Shown one piece after another: positions 23,180 to 35,755 of a stretch of DNA of 64,000 nt. The first letter of the stretch is position 1; each line of letters starts with the position of its first letter. The translations under genes were made by a program, and so were the position numbers. The notes beneath the pieces were generated by a model that ran no database searches, was not told the DNA's origin, and saw nothing but the letters and a program-made list of their open reading frames with translations. This DNA comes from Imbricaverruca yamaguchii (Eukaryota; Arthropoda; Thecostraca; Neoverrucidae): contig JAOTOL010001468.1 in NCBI GenBank assembly GCA_034440575.1, forward strand, positions 144,501 through 208,500. The letters run 5' to 3'.

Positions 23180-23562
23180 TGAGTGAACTGGTACAGCCTC
23201 AACATAGTGATGCAGCGAACTGGTGCAGCCGCATCATAGTGATGCAGTGAACTGGTGCAGTCGCAACATAGTGATGCAGTGAACTGGTTCAGCCGCATCA
23301 TAATGATGCAGTGAACTGGTTCAGCCGCATCATAGTGATGCAATGAACTGGTGCAGCCGCACCATAATGATGCAGTGAACTGGTGTAGCCGCACCATAAT
23401 GATGCAGTGAACTGGTGCAGCCGCAACATGATGATGCATTGAACTGGTTCAGCAGCATCATAGTGATACAGTGAACTGGTTCAACCGCACCATAATGATG
23501 CAGTGAACTGGTGTAGCCGCACCATAATGATGCAGTGTGAACTGGTGTAGCCACACGACTGA
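23180..23562. repeat. 32-bp minisatellite (TGATGCAGTGAACTGGT)
   Basis: About 12 copies of a 32-bp unit, with GCATCATAGTGATGC forming an interrupted inverted repeat in many copies. A 32-bp period gives a 32-residue periodic peptide in each minus frame. Confidence 0.93.
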
Positions 23563-24370
23563 GGTGCGGGTCATCACAACTGCATCATAGTGGCACAGTT
23601 GACTGGTGTGCCGCACTATGGTGGTGCAGTTCATCTGCATGTCTCCACTACATGGTTACGTCGAACCGGTGTCGTTGCACCAGAATCGTGCCGGGAACTT
23701 ATGCTACATTTAAAGGCCATTTCCACCATACGGCCGAAACTGTGGGGACAGTGTAGGTCTGGATAAAACTGCTCTGAGAACAGGTCTGTATGCATGGACA
23801 GCGTAATTCATGCCAAGCGCCACGGCATTGGTGAACTCAGATAGAGGACGTGGGTGTCGGACATCTGCCGCTGATTTGGCCACGACTCAACGGGATTTTA
23901 CAACTTCGGACAAAGTACGTGGGTACCGCAGTACAAGGAACTCGTCGCACAAGTTAGCGTCCAGAAAACTTTCACCGAATGGGAAGTTCGGCTGTGCGGA
24001 CAGGGTATGCATTCAATCGGGCTGGCACCGGGTGTAATTGACCGGAATGACAGCAGAATGCTTCTAGGAAATACGACAAAGGCCTTAGAAGTCGCCTCAG
24101 AAGCATGTGCATTGCCTGTGGTATTAGTGCTTTGTTTAATCATCGATGCGTGCTGATGTTTCATTAACGATAGTTGGAACTAAATGTATTTATCATTGAA
24201 TTTGAGGCTGTGGTGATTCGGATTATCCCGAAAAGTTCTCACTTCTGTTGATAAGGTCAGCAAATGTGACATCGGTGACAAAGACTCATCATGTTTGCTG
24301 ATTTTGTTTCTGCTGAAGACCTTTGCAGCTAATAAGGAGCCAGAGTGAAGCCCACGCATGTTTACTCCCA
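23563..24370. other. Gene-free interval
   Basis: No supported gene or element. Confidence 0.35.
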
Positions 24371-24371
24371 C

Positions 24372-24472
24372 GTATGCACGACATGTACGGCGTGTGTACA
24401 TATGTCGGGGTGTCTCTGCTCGGTCCGTGTATATACGAAATGTACAGCTTGTGTACGTATGTCGGCGAGTCC
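24372..24472. repeat. Two-copy repeat (CGACATGTACGGCGTGTGTAC type)
   Basis: Two related segments about 56 bases apart, each ending TATGTCGG. Confidence 0.6.
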
Positions 24473-24475
24473 AAT

Positions 24476-24965
24476 ACAATCCAATAACATTTATCGTTCG
24501 TTAGACAATATCCAACAACACTCAGTGTCCGCTACACGATGTCCAATAACACTCAGTGCATGTTACATCGTGTCCAATAACATTCAGTGTCTGTGAGACT
24601 ATGTCTAGCAACATCCAGAGTTCGTCAGGCCGTGTCCAATAACACCCAGTATCCGTCAGACAATATCCAATAACACTCATTGTTCATTCCACCGTGCCTA
24701 ATAACACTCATCGTCCGTCAGATCGTGTCCAATAACACCAAGTGTTTGTCAGACAGTATCCCATAACACCTAGCTTCCGTCAGATCGTGTCCAATAACGC
24801 CCAGTGTCCGCCAGACCGTGTCCAAAATAGCACTCAGTTTTCGTCAGACCGTGTCCAATCACACTCCGTATCCGTCTGACCATGTCTAATCCCACCCAGT
24901 GTCCTTCAAGCAGGCCGTGCAGAATACCACCCAGTGCCCGTCAGACCGTGTCAATTAACACTCAG
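24476..24965. repeat. ~31-bp minisatellite (GTCCAATAACACTCAGTGTC)
   Basis: About 16 diverged copies. The TCAGACCGTGTCCAATAAC junction is the best-conserved part. Confidence 0.9.
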
Positions 24966-25049
24966 TGCACGCCAAATCGTCTTCGACCCTGTCCGGTTTG
25001 ATCCATGATTACTCAGATCCAGCCAGGCTCGATCGTGGGCGGCCTAATA

Positions 25050-25144
25050 AGGTCAGGTCAGGTCAGGTCAGGTCAGGTCAGGTCAGGTCAGGTCAGGTCA
25101 GGTCAGGTCAGGTCAGGTCAGGTCAGGTCAGGTCAGGTCAGGTC
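25050..25144 (+). repeat. (AGGTC)19 pentamer array
   Basis: Nineteen uninterrupted AGGTC units. Every register contains the hexamer AGGTCA. Copies two units apart are 10 bases from start to start, so the array is a continuous ladder of DR4 nuclear-receptor half-sites. Confidence 0.97.
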
Positions 25145-25377
25145 CAGTCGGGCGCCATTTTCGTGATGACAAAAGACGGGAATCTGCATGCCTCAGCGGC
25201 CGCCGTGGCAGATATGGCCGTCTGCCGTTCGGATGAGCTCAACTGTTAAATCGAGCTGGAGATGGGACGGAAAGTCCGGTCGGCAGACGTCGGCGCCTGA
25301 CCGGGCCCGGAAGCGGAGCCGCTCCTCTCACCGATGAGGTCCACCCTTTAGGTCATCGCTCGACGGCGCCAGTCACT

Positions 25378-26172
25378 GGTCGACAGTTGCCCACACAACT
25401 GCTGCTGGCTGCCCCGACACTTGGTCGACAGTTGCCCACACAACTGCTGCTGGCTGCCCCGACACTTGGTCGACAGTTGCCCACACAACTGCTGCTGGCT
25501 GCCCCGACACTTGGTCGACAGTTGCCCACACAACTGCTGCTGGCTGCCCCGACACTTGGTCGACAGTTGTCCACACAACTGCTGCTGGCTGCCCCGACAC
25601 TTGGTCGACAGTTGCCCACAAAACTGCTGCTGGCTGCCCCGACACTTGGTCGACAGTTGCCCACAAAACTGCTGCTGGCTGCCCCGACACTTGGTCGACA
25701 GTTGCCCACACAACTGCTGCTGGCTGCCCCGACACTTGGTCGACAGTTGCCCACACAACTGCTGTTGGCTGCCCCGACACTTGGTCGGCAGTTGCCCACA
25801 CAACTGCTGCTGGCTGCCCGACACTTGGTCGACAGTTGCCCACAAAACTGCTGCTGGCTGCCCCGACACTTGGTCGACAGTTGCCCACACAACTGCTGCT
25901 GGCTGCCCCGACACTTGGTCGACAGTTGCCTACAAAACTGCTGCTGGCTGCCCCGACACTTGGTCGACAGTTGCCCACACAACTGCTGCTGGCTGCCCCG
26001 ACATTTGGTCGACAGTTGCCCACACAACTGCTGCTGGCTGCCCCGACACTTGGTCGACAGTTGCCCACACAACTGCTGCTGGCTGCCCCGACACTTGGTC
26101 GACAGTTGCCCACACAACTGCTGCTGGCTGCCCCGACAATTGGTCGACAGTTGCCCACACAACTGCTGTTGA
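25378..26172. repeat. 45-bp minisatellite, ~17.6 copies
   Basis: The unit contains GGTCGACAGTTGCCCACACA and CTGCTGCTGGCTGCCCCGAC and has the palindrome GTCGAC. The 45-bp period keeps frames open on both strands (units such as PTQLLLAAPTLGRQL), giving false proteins of 180-280 residues. A single-base deletion near 25819 switches frames, which a real coding repeat would not tolerate. Confidence 0.96.
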
Positions 26173-28090
26173 CTACGTTCCCGACAGGAGTCCAGACCTG
26201 GTTGGCTATAGCGTCACCCACATGCAGCGGTGATTGTAGCGTGCGAATGTATGCACGTGGAACAGTTGACAGTTACGTTTTGGCTGTGATGATGAGCCTC
26301 GCACCTCATTCAAGCAAGCAAGCGGTATGTCAAAGACAGCACCGATACATTTGTTTCGCACTACAATTTGAGGTACTCAGACGATGCTAGTCCATCAGAA
26401 GGGGATTGAATTGTTGATAGCTTGCCCGTTTGTAACACGATCTGTCAGTGGTCTCACGATGGTGTGCCAGACGTGTTTGAGGAGTATGGGTGGCGGTGGT
26501 GAGCGAAGCCAACACACAAGATGTTCTGATGACATCCCCGACCATAAGTTCACCATATTCACCAGCATTCAGTCGGTGATGTCACTTCCGAAGGAACAGT
26601 CACCGCCTGGAAATAACCTACTGGCTTGGCGGCAACACAGGCTGCGAAATTCCGCTGTACACGGGACGCCTTATAAAACTTCGTGCTCCCACTGAGTGCA
26701 GACAATATTCAATTCACTTTTTCTCTCGTCTTATTCTGAAAATGAATGACGATTGGAATTGAAGGAGCTTTGGCATGTCAGACTGAACGGGTTTTTAATT
26801 TAAAATCCAAGCGCTGCAGAACGAGGTCACCGATCGTCGTGGCTTAAACGAAATTACCCAGAAAGGAATTCTAACATTTCGCCTGATTATCGCGAATGGA
26901 AGCTGCCGAGACCCTTGGATGCACCATGCCAGTGCCCTGGCTGGTTCTGTCGACTCCGGCGCCGCCCTGACGCTGCTGTGCAAATGATGTTATTTTGGCA
27001 CTCCAAAAGGGCCTCGTTCGAAAGAAAGAGAAACAATTGTGCTACCGGCTGCGATGATGTTCTGCAGTCACCTGTGCGCCATTCGACATGTCGCATGCGG
27101 CGCGTAGCGGCGGTTATCGGTAATGGTTACCCTGACTGTGGGTCACCCTGGGCGATGGCGACAAGTGACGTGTTCGATGACGTCATCGACGTCAATGACA
27201 TCGTGCGTGCCTCAGGACCGCAGCGCCTTTGTTCCACAGCACCGTGCGCAGCTGTCATCACACTATCCGACTCGTAAAGCCTTGCTATCGGCACGATGAT
27301 GGAATCCTTAATAACGATTCAGACATTCCCTGCGGAATTTTGCGAGCAGTTTTGAGAATGGAAGCCGGATAAAATATGACCATCTTTGAAGTTGGCTTTA
27401 ATAAGAGAGCTGGGAAGGGCGAGAGAGCTTCACAGGTTCCATTTAAATTTATTCATACAAGGGCAAGACTAGAAAGTGGTGCTGGAAGCAGAAGCGATGC
27501 TGAGTCGCTGTCCATGATCATATTATCGACGGCCTCACATAATACAGGTACAACCAGGAGCAGGTACCTGATTTGGGCGTAGGATGTGGTGTAATGTGGT
27601 GGACAATAAGCGCGAAACTAAAGAAAATCAGACAATTCTGAAGAAGAAAAGGCATAGGGCGAATATTTAATTCGCATGAATTCGCGTCACTACCCGGTTT
27701 TAGATCAGTTGTCAGTAAATTCACGAAACAATTCACTTGGCACATCAACACAGATCCAACTGTGCTCTTGAGGGACCATGCTAGATTGTGAGGCTGGGGA
27801 ATCTCACGACTCATGTCTATCTCTGCAGCAATATGATGATAAAGCTGATTGAGCTTTATCAACTACATTGTACATGCACTGATACGAAATTGTGCACTTT
27901 TGTGGCTTTTGGTGGCACCGCAACTCGGGTTGGGTGATACAAACGGGCAACTGCGCGCCTTGTGACATTAAACTCTACTCTGACCTGAGCAGGACGGCCG
28001 GATTCGTCTGGTGCTTGGCCCAAAATAGCCAGCTTGGTGGTGCTGTCGCTCAATGCGTCAGCTTCAAACGTGGGAGCCCTTGGCTTAAGT
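26173..28090. other. Gene-free interval
   Basis: 1.9 kb without array or element. The longest frame (26915-27277, 120 residues, Cys/Arg-rich) has no domain and is overlapped by minus frames. I do not support it as a gene. Confidence 0.4.
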
Positions 28091-28094
28091 CTGA

Positions 28095-28318
28095 CGCCGT
28101 GCAGATCTTTCGTCAGCTGGCTCCTATCCCCGGACAGACCTTTCCCTAACCGCCCCACAGTCAGACGTTTCCTCGGCCGGCACCTACCCCCGTACAGATT
28201 GCTCCTCTGCCGGCTTCCACCCGCCCGGACAGATATTTATTTCCTCGGCCGGATCCTACCCCCGGGCAGATCCTTCCCCAGCCTGCTCTTATCCCGGAAC
28301 AGATCTTTCCCCGTGACC
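28095..28318. repeat. ~43-bp minisatellite (CGGACAGATCTTTCCCC type)
   Basis: Five diverged units alternating CAGA(T/C)CTTTCCC with CTCGGCCGGC(A/T)CCTACCCCC. Confidence 0.75.
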
Positions 28319-29140
28319 GATGATGTGAGTGTGAACGGTATCGTGAATGACCGATGCCGCTCACAGAACAACACACACGACTTCTTCTGAAGCTCGCCCG
28401 ATGTGCTGTCGCTTTAATTCTGTTAAACCACGAAGTTCAGGACTGTCGAACAGTTTCTTCTCACCCGTCGTGTTGTAACGGCATGCCCAAGTTTACAACC
28501 GCGTGACGGTACGCGGGGCACCAAGACTGGAAGTTCTTGACATCAAGACTGGACATCATCAAGACTGGAAGCTGTGGCCATCAAGGCTGCAAGCTCGGAA
28601 CCGTCGAACCAGGAGGTTGGGTAAATTCAGGACAAAAGGCAACAGAGCATCACAAGCAATGACAGAGACTCCTTGTGGCTGATCCGGAAGGTTGTGAGAG
28701 ATATGCATGACGTATTCCATTCATTCCACTACGAACAATGACGCGACGAGTGTGGCACTTTCCCAGTGGCGATTCAAAAAGGGCAGGAGTGAATTCAGAC
28801 AACGATCATAATAAACATCACGCAGTGGCGGATGCAAGAGGCTTTCTAAAGCCCAGTAATATCAGTATCTCTCCCACTCAGGCCTTTCGGGTTCCTCCCT
28901 GGTAAGATATCCTGGCGACGCCTGTGGACAAAATATCTCATGTGTGTATTAATATTATGCATAAGAACGACAAAGCAATTGGAATGCATCGCATGAATTG
29001 CGAGGAATGCCCAGCCACCCTGAACGAGTTATACCCACCCATCTTAGGCTTCTGGTTATGCCATTGGTTAACTTGCATGTGCATGCGTGGGCATGAACTC
29101 GACAGTCAAATGGCATGTCATAGCCCGGCAGCACTTGACA
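28319..29140. other. Gene-free interval, possibly the diverged 5' part of LINE C
   Basis: Includes a short TCAAGACTGGAAG(C/T)T repeat (28530-28600). RT similarity only becomes clear after about 29150. Confidence 0.4.
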
Positions 29141-29149
29141 GATTCAAAC

Positions 29150-29990
29150 TTTCAGTCGTCCGTTTTGCCGACGACACAGCTAACAATCAGAGGCAGCCGC
29201 AACAAACTCGCGGAAATGACAGTCACGCTCAAACTCTTACTAGATGTGATGAGCGCATGGCTCATCCAGCATTAGATGAATATGGAAGTGAGAAGAACTA
29301 ACTGATTTTACTCGGTTGAAAACGAAATCTGACTGGTATTGCACACCCCGTCACAGAAACTTGCATAAAACAGACACCTTTCAAACAGGTGAAAAACCTG
29401 GCCGTTTGGATGGGCTCGAATATGACTTGGGTGGCCCGGGTTAATTCGTTTGTGGCGAAGTGCAGAAGCAAACTGATTGGCCTGCATGAGGCCAAGCACT
29501 CTCTGCCTGCTCGGTTGCTGCCTTGCATGTGCCGGTAATAGCACACATCAGATACTGCACCCAGGTGCACTGCAGTGCAACGCAAACACAGGTGGCCAAA
29601 GTCCAGAAAATCGTAAACCTTGCTGCGCGTGTGATTTTCGGTCGAACAAGGTTTGACCAAATCTCAGATGTCACGAGATATTTCCATTGGATATCTGCCG
29701 GTGATCTCGCTGCATGTCACGACGTGTGCCTCCTTCACAAGATAGTTGTTGCAAGAGCCCATCCAGCTGTACGGACATATCGTACACAGCCGCGACGTCG
29801 TGTCTCGTTGTACCAGACACTCCGGCATACTGCCCCCCCCCCCTCACACATCATGGCAAGCCCGGCAAAACTAACATTCGTTTATCGGACGTGTACAGCG
29901 CATAACCCATGTCGCCTAGGAATCATCTGATTGCTAATTCGGAGCCTGTATTCAAGCGAAAATTATTTTGCCATCCCGCACAGCAGCCAT
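29150..29990 (+). pseudogene. LINE C: 5'-truncated reverse transcriptase C-terminal half
   Basis: Starts at the catalytic box C as VRFADD, shifts by one base, and continues TQLTIRGSRNKLAEMTVTLK and LLLDVMSAWLIQH (thumb region). A third frame follows with VKNLAVWMGSNMTWV. From 29523 comes the 135-residue open piece containing HIRYCTQVHCSATQTQVAKV, VNLAARVIFGRTRFDQISDV and HWISAGDLAACHDVC, the LINE C-terminal region that usually reads as N-AAR followed by HWLPV. At least two frameshifts and several stops make it dead. It is more complete at the 3' side, as expected of target-primed retrotransposition. Confidence 0.88.
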
Positions 29991-30460
29991 GCCAGAGGAA
30001 AGCAAATCTCGTCATGGTCTGTATGTGTATTTCCTTTATGCATTTAACCTCATCTTGTACATATTCTGTGATATTGTGTATCACAATGCATGCGGTATTT
30101 TATCTGCCTGTCTGCTTCTCATGAATGCAATTGCAATATGCAGTTGTTGTTGGAAAGTGCATTCAATTATGCGCAGAATAAATGTAATCTAGGTGTTGCT
30201 TCCGAGCGGACTGTGCGTGGTGTATGCATGGTTTCTTTCATCAAAATCTTTCTTCTTTCTATGTTTTTCATCAAGACATCCAGTATATTGCTTGTTGTCA
30301 TTATATCAATATTGTGTGCATTGCAATCAACTTGAATGGTGTTGTAAATGAATTTCCTGTTGTTTGGCTTCTGCTTGGCTACACCAGTTATCATATTAAG
30401 TAATCATGCATGTTAGTTGAGAAGGAAGATGGACATGCTGCTATAATAAATCATTGAAGC
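29991..30460 (+). mobile_element. Probable 3' UTR of LINE C
   Basis: AT-rich, non-coding, with AATAAA-like motifs (AGAATAAATGTAAT at about 30175). I could not locate the exact 3' terminus. Confidence 0.4.
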
Positions 30461-30829
30461 TGGTACATACAATTAGGTTTCCAATATTTACCTTGGAAAA
30501 TATATCAATCGTTCCATTATTAAATATTATATCAGATGATGTTATGTATCCACATTTTGCACGAATTCGAGAGAATTATTATTATATGACGTTAGAGGTA
30601 TCAGTAGACAAACTGATGTAGGTTTTGACTTAAGGACTAGTATAGATATTTTCCATTTGAACGCAAAGTCCATAATACATTAATTTGTTGAGCTGTACAT
30701 CTTCTTAAACCAATTGAATCACAAATGGAGTCTTATGTGTTTCTGAAACTGCCGGTGTGTTCTACCCATTAATAACATGAACATTAAAGAATATCAAAAT
30801 CTCAATATTTTGTAAATTTCCCAAATTTC
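30461..30829. other. Gene-free AT-rich interval
   Basis: No supported feature. It may belong to the adjacent DNA element. Confidence 0.35.
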
Positions 30830-31135
30830 AAATGCTGATGTTTGTGTGGGCAATCATTTTGGAGGAATGCTCGAACTTGTCTTCCTTTTCTGATTCCGAA
30901 TAAGTTTTTTTTTCTCAAAAACATTTCATCCAATTTAATTACACTGAGCCCAAAAAACATGGCGTCAGTTGTGATCACATAGACCCCCCCCCCCCCACCC
31001 CAATGAAGTCGCTTTGTGATGAATACTATTTTGAGGGTCATTACGGACACTATTCGTTGAATGCCTTTCGATGACCACACTTTTGTTCTCGTGCAATGCT
31101 TAGTTTGGAGATAGGAGAGGGGCATACAAGCCCCA
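30830..31135. mobile_element. Partial third copy of the 60-kb MITE
   Basis: Matches 60540-60800 in the same orientation. Shared segments are GAGCCCAAAA(A)CAT, CCCC-rich runs, TTTCGNNNNTGC(G/A)ATGCTTAGTTTGGA and the hairpin GAGGGGCATACAAGCCCC (31118-31135), which corresponds to the AGGGGGTTACTAACCCCC hairpin in the other copy. The terminus and TTAA beyond the hairpin are not recognisable. Confidence 0.65.
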
Positions 31136-32117
31136 TGCATAGATATTGGACCATTTTTAGTCCATTGATCACATATTGACTATTTTCGTTCACAGATATT
31201 AGACCATGCTGCCGACAATTGCTGAGGGTATATCACCCAACCTCACGAAGGGGATGTATTCCCACCAACCCATGTGGCGGAACCCGTGCATCGACGTAAT
31301 TGCCATAGCATGCAATGTTGTTTATGAAATAGCGTTATTCACACGTGAATTTTTCGTCGTGAGAATTTCATTTGCATGCTAAAAGATTCACATTGCCAGC
31401 CATCTCTCTGATCTCTCGGATATTTCATCATTAGGATCTCTTGGACGTCAGCCTACCCTGACTCGTTTTGTTGTCACTAGAAACAAATTGTACTGAATTA
31501 TGCATGGTGACCATGCAGCCATGAATAGTGACTCATACGTGATATTAAATATCCTATGTGTTAGATAGGTTGGGTAGTCAGATAGGTTTGTGTCACATGC
31601 TGTGTAAGTGAGGTCTTGTTTACCGAGTCGGTAGGTAAGCAGTGACGTATCCGGCAGTCGGGTACATGACGAATAATTAACAACACATGCACTATCGCGA
31701 ACATCACAGGCTCTACGACCGGGACCTGAAAGCGGTTTGACATGTGAACACCTGTCGGATACAACGACGACGTGCTCGTGCTCGACGTACGTGCTCGACA
31801 ACGACCGACATATTTGTTCGCCGAGCCCATACATGCGGCGGATATATAACATGACTTCTGTCGACGGAACTCACGCACCCTGCTGCTGCAGGTGCTGCTG
31901 CTATTGTGCAAATGCCACCCCACACTGGGCACACCTGGCTAAGGCACAAGCAGCGATTCGGTTTCCTCTCCCGCCGTATAGCACACGACACAAACAGACA
32001 TACTGTTGAATGTTACCATACTTTATTTTATGTACGACTCATTGTGTCAACTAATATTCTACAAGCTTAAATAGCTAGCATGTAAGATATATCGATGTGT
32101 AAATGAGTTGTATTGTT
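31136..32117. other. Gene-free interval
   Basis: No supported feature. The 123- to 134-residue minus frames at 31448-31932 overlap one another and have no domain. Confidence 0.4.
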
Positions 32118-32172
32118 AGGGGCGCTACATGACCAATGTAGTCGATGCGCCCTAAAGCCCTAATAACTAACA
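32118..32172 (+). mobile_element. SINE/retroposon 3' tail, best-preserved copy
   Basis: AGGGGCGCTACATGACCAAT, then GTAGTCGATGCGCCCTAAAG, then CCCTAATAACTAAC. Identical over most of its length to the minus-strand copy at 8754-8814. The GCGCTACATGAC portion also recurs downstream of the tRNA-like head at 49165-49328. Confidence 0.75.
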
Positions 32173-33825
32173 CACAGACACAGAAAGACACACAGTTTAG
32201 TGCGACGTGTCTGTTCTGTTTCAATATGTATTGCAATGGAAAAACAGCGAACCAGCATCGTGATACCTTCATAATATGGGTGTCTGAACTGCAATTTGAT
32301 TTGTCCACCCGTGTAAGCTTAATTCAAGGGTTTGTACAATATGCGTCACTCTACTGTGCGGCCAATATGGCATAACTGTACTGTGTGCAGTGCAAGGGGT
32401 ATGTTCTATAGCTCAGGTAATAAAGAAGCGAAATAGGCAAGCTGCAATATGCCGTAATGGAGTAACTGCAGAATATGTCCCCTACGGAGTCGCTGGAAAA
32501 GCTAAGGTAGGTGTTAAAACACCGATGAGGGCGAATCTCCTCGTATATCAGTTGACCTTGAGTGTTTATGCAGTTGTACGCCTTCGAGCGCCTACGCCAA
32601 GCTAAACCAATGTATTTTGAGATGTATTAACGAAGTTACATGACAAAAGGCGAAAATACAAAGCGCGGCATTCATGGCACCAAAGCCGAGAAACCGCAGC
32701 ACAGGTCAGGCGCGATACATCTTCGCCTCTGGAGACTGGTTGGGCGGGTGCCGACTGAGGTACGCGGTGTATGGTATGGTACGGGGTGTATGGTAAGCGA
32801 CTCACGCGCAGAAATGTTGCCGCAACCAGTTTCTTTTAGCAAACGTTAAAAGTACTTCAATACAAAATATTACAAATAAAATTGGAAAATATTAAATGCA
32901 AAAATAAACACATCCGTTTCTGAACAGAAAAATGTAAACGCCAAAACCTGTATGTACCAAAAACTCATTGCGATTTCAACAGAGCATCCACGTTTGGGCA
33001 GCTCGTGAACAATTGTACTATTTGCACGGGAGTAGACCTGGTCAGGCCTCATCCTCGCTTGCAAGAACTTGAAATGCAGTATTATGCTGCGAATCGTTTT
33101 TGCAAGTTGTCGGGAGCGGAAATGTCGACGCGAAACTTCTTTCGTGCGAAGATTAGGAACACTTGACAAATAATTTTGAGGTAAAATCGGGGAAGATAAT
33201 ATTTTAAGGAGAGCATCTGACTCTGTGTTGAGTAAATACAAAACAAGACCGAAAACAGTCCCAGTAAGATAATTAGCTGGATATCAGCATAAGGAATAAG
33301 TGATGAGGTTTGAGGCCATTCTCTGGCGCTACTTACATCCGCTACGAGTTGTGGTTCGATAGGCTCTTATCATGTGACCCTTCTATGACCTGTTGGCCAA
33401 GCGCTCCATCACGGCAGCAATAATCCCCAGGATTTGGGGGCGATATTCAGCCTCAGGCGAACTGTTTAAAGTGACGTCCGTAGACATGGTGTTCAGCCTA
33501 TACACAGCACGGGAATGTATTGCCCAGCCGATGGAGTTGCCTTGATGATTACGAAGCCAATACCAGTGAAGACGATCCGATAGTACGATCTTCCAGTCAA
33601 GCTAAGAATTTATGTTCGCCATTTTAAACTTCCAGTCAATTTATCTTCATCTGTGAACGACATTGTCTTCTCGGATAATTGCTGGCCGAGTTTTGCTGGG
33701 GAAACGCTTCAGTAGTAGATGCAAATAGTTTGTCGAACTTTGTATGCTCATCAGCGGTAGTGGTGGTTATTTCGAAGTTGCATTGTGTGTGTGGTACTTG
33801 TGGCGGCTACCCAATCCCACAGGCA
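32173..33825. other. Gene-free interval
   Basis: 1.65 kb with no recognisable gene, terminus or array. Confidence 0.4.
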
Positions 33826-34090
33826 TATGACATCGAGTGACATGCCTGTAGGATGTAAGACACGGAGTTATATGCACGTGGAATATATAACACGGAATGA
33901 TATTCTTGTAGAATATATGACACCGAGTGATATGTCAGTGGAATATATGACGATGGGTGATATGCCTGTGGGACATACGACACCGTGTGATATGCTTGTG
34001 AAATATATGGCAACGAGTGATGTGCATGTGGGATGTATGTCTCAAAATGATAACCCTTTGAAATATATGGCACAGAGTGGTATGTTTGTG
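33826..34090. repeat. 30-bp minisatellite (GTGATATGCCTGTGGGATAT)
   Basis: About nine diverged copies directly adjoining the 24-bp array. The 10-residue periodic frames on both strands are artefacts. Confidence 0.9.
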
Positions 34091-34099
34091 TGATATGGC

Positions 34100-35755
34100 A
34101 CACCGCTGTCGGTGTAGGCTGGTACCCTGTGGTTGGTGTCGGCTGGTACCCTTATGTTGGTGTCGGCTGGTACCCCGTGGTCGGTGTCAGCTGGTACCCT
34201 TATGTTGGTGTCGGCTGGCACCCTGTGGTCGGTGTCGGCTGGTGCATACCTTGTGGTTGGTGTCGGCTGGTACCCCGTGGTTGGTGTCGGCTGGTACCCC
34301 GTTGTTGGTGCCGGCTGGTATCCTTATGTTGGTATCGGCTAGTACTCTGTGGTTGGTGTCGGCTGGTACCCTGGTGGTTCCTGTACCCGTGGTCGGTGTC
34401 GGCTGGTACCCCGTGGTTGGTGTCGGCTGGTACCCTGTTGTTGGTGTCGGCTGGTACCCTGTGGTTGGTGTCGGCTGGTACCCTGTGGTTGGTGTCGGCT
34501 GGTACCCTGTGGTTGGTGTCGGCTGGTACCCTGTGGTTGGTGTCGGCTGGTACCCCGTGGTTGGTGTCGGCTGGTACCCTGTGGTTGGTATCGGCTGGTA
34601 CTCTGTGGTTGGTGTCGGCTGGTGCCCCGTAGTTGGTGTCGGCTGGTACCCTGTGGTCGGTGTCGGCTGGTACCCCGTGGTTGGTTTCGGCTGGTACCCC
34701 GTTGTTGGTGTCGGCTGGTACTCTGTGGTCGGGTCGGCTGGTACCCCGTGGGTGTCGGCTGGTACCCGTCGGTGTCGGCGGTACCCTGTGGTTGGTGTCG
34801 GCTGGTACCCTGTGGTCGGTGTCGGCTGGTACCCCGTGGTTGGTGTCGGCTGGTACCCTGTGGTTGGTGTCGGCTGGTACCCTGTGGTTGGTGTCGGCTG
34901 GTACCCTTATGTTGGTGTCGGCTGGTACCCGTGGGTGTCGGCTGGCATACCCTGTGGTTGGTGTCGGCTGGTACCCCGTGGTTGGTGTCGGCTGGTACCC
35001 CGTTGTTGGTGTCGGCTGGTACCCTGTGGTTGGTGTCGGCTGGTACCCTGTGGTCGGTGTCGGCTGGTACCCCGTGGTTGGTGCCGGCTGGTACCCTGTG
35101 GTCGGTGTCGGCTGGTACCCTGTGGTCGGTGACGGCTGGTACCCCGTGGTTGGTGTAGGCTGGTACCCTGTGGTTGGTGTCGGCTGGTACCCTGTGGTTG
35201 GTGTCGGCTGGTACCCTTATGTTGGTGTCGGCTGGTACCCTGTGGTTGGTGTCGGCTGGTACCCTGTGGTTGGTGTCGGCTGGTACCCTGTGGTTGGTGT
35301 CGGCTGGTGCCCCGTAGTTGGTGTCGGGTGGTACCCTGTGGTTTGTGTCGGCTGGTACCCTGTGGTTGGTGCCGGTTGGTATCCTTACGTTGGTATCGGC
35401 TGGTACTCTGTGGTTGGTGTCGGCTGGTACTCTGTGGTTGGTGTCGGCTGGTGCCCCGTAGTTGGTGTCGGCTGGTACCCTGTGGTCGGTGTCGGCTGGT
35501 ACCCTGTGGTCGGTGTCGGCTGGTACCCCGTGGTTGGTGCCGGCTGGTACCCCGTGGTGGTGTCGGCTGGTACCCCGTGGTTGGTGTCGGCTGGTACCCT
35601 GTGGTTGGTGCCGGTTGGTATCCTTACGTTGGTATCGGCTGGTACTCTGTGGTTGGTGTCGGCTGGTGCATACCCTGTGGTCGGTGTCGGCTGGTACCCT
35701 GTGGTTGGTGTCGGCTGGTGCCCCGTGGTTGGTGTCGGCTGGTACCCTGTCAGCG
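34100..35755. repeat. 24-bp satellite (GGTTGGTGTCGGCTGGTACC), ~69 copies
   Basis: The 24-bp unit carries GGTACC and TGTCGGCTGGT. The translations GVGWYPVV (plus) and TNHRVPAD (minus) produce frames of up to 515 residues that are not genes. Variant units (GTGCATACC, TATCGGCTGGTACTCTG, GTGCCCCGTAGTTGG) recur, which suggests block-wise amplification with a possible period near 0.7 kb (variants at about 34241 and 34953). Confidence 0.97.

Noticed and set aside
23180..23562. CRISPR-like regular repeats of about 30 bp
   Set aside because: There are no unique spacers: the whole period is repeated. The setting is eukaryotic with LINEs and SINEs and no cas genes. The same holds for the arrays at 9.1, 24.5 and 33.8 kb.
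25050..25144. Telomeric or interstitial telomere repeat
   Set aside because: The unit is AGGTC, not TTAGGG or a known animal telomere motif; no such motif array occurs in the window.
25353..26233. 180-282-residue frames with 15-residue repeats
   Set aside because: 45-bp minisatellite; a single-base deletion switches frames mid-array without consequence.
26915..27277. 120-residue Cys/Arg-rich frame as a small gene
   Set aside because: No domain, no neighbouring exon signals that I can defend, and opposing frames of similar length.
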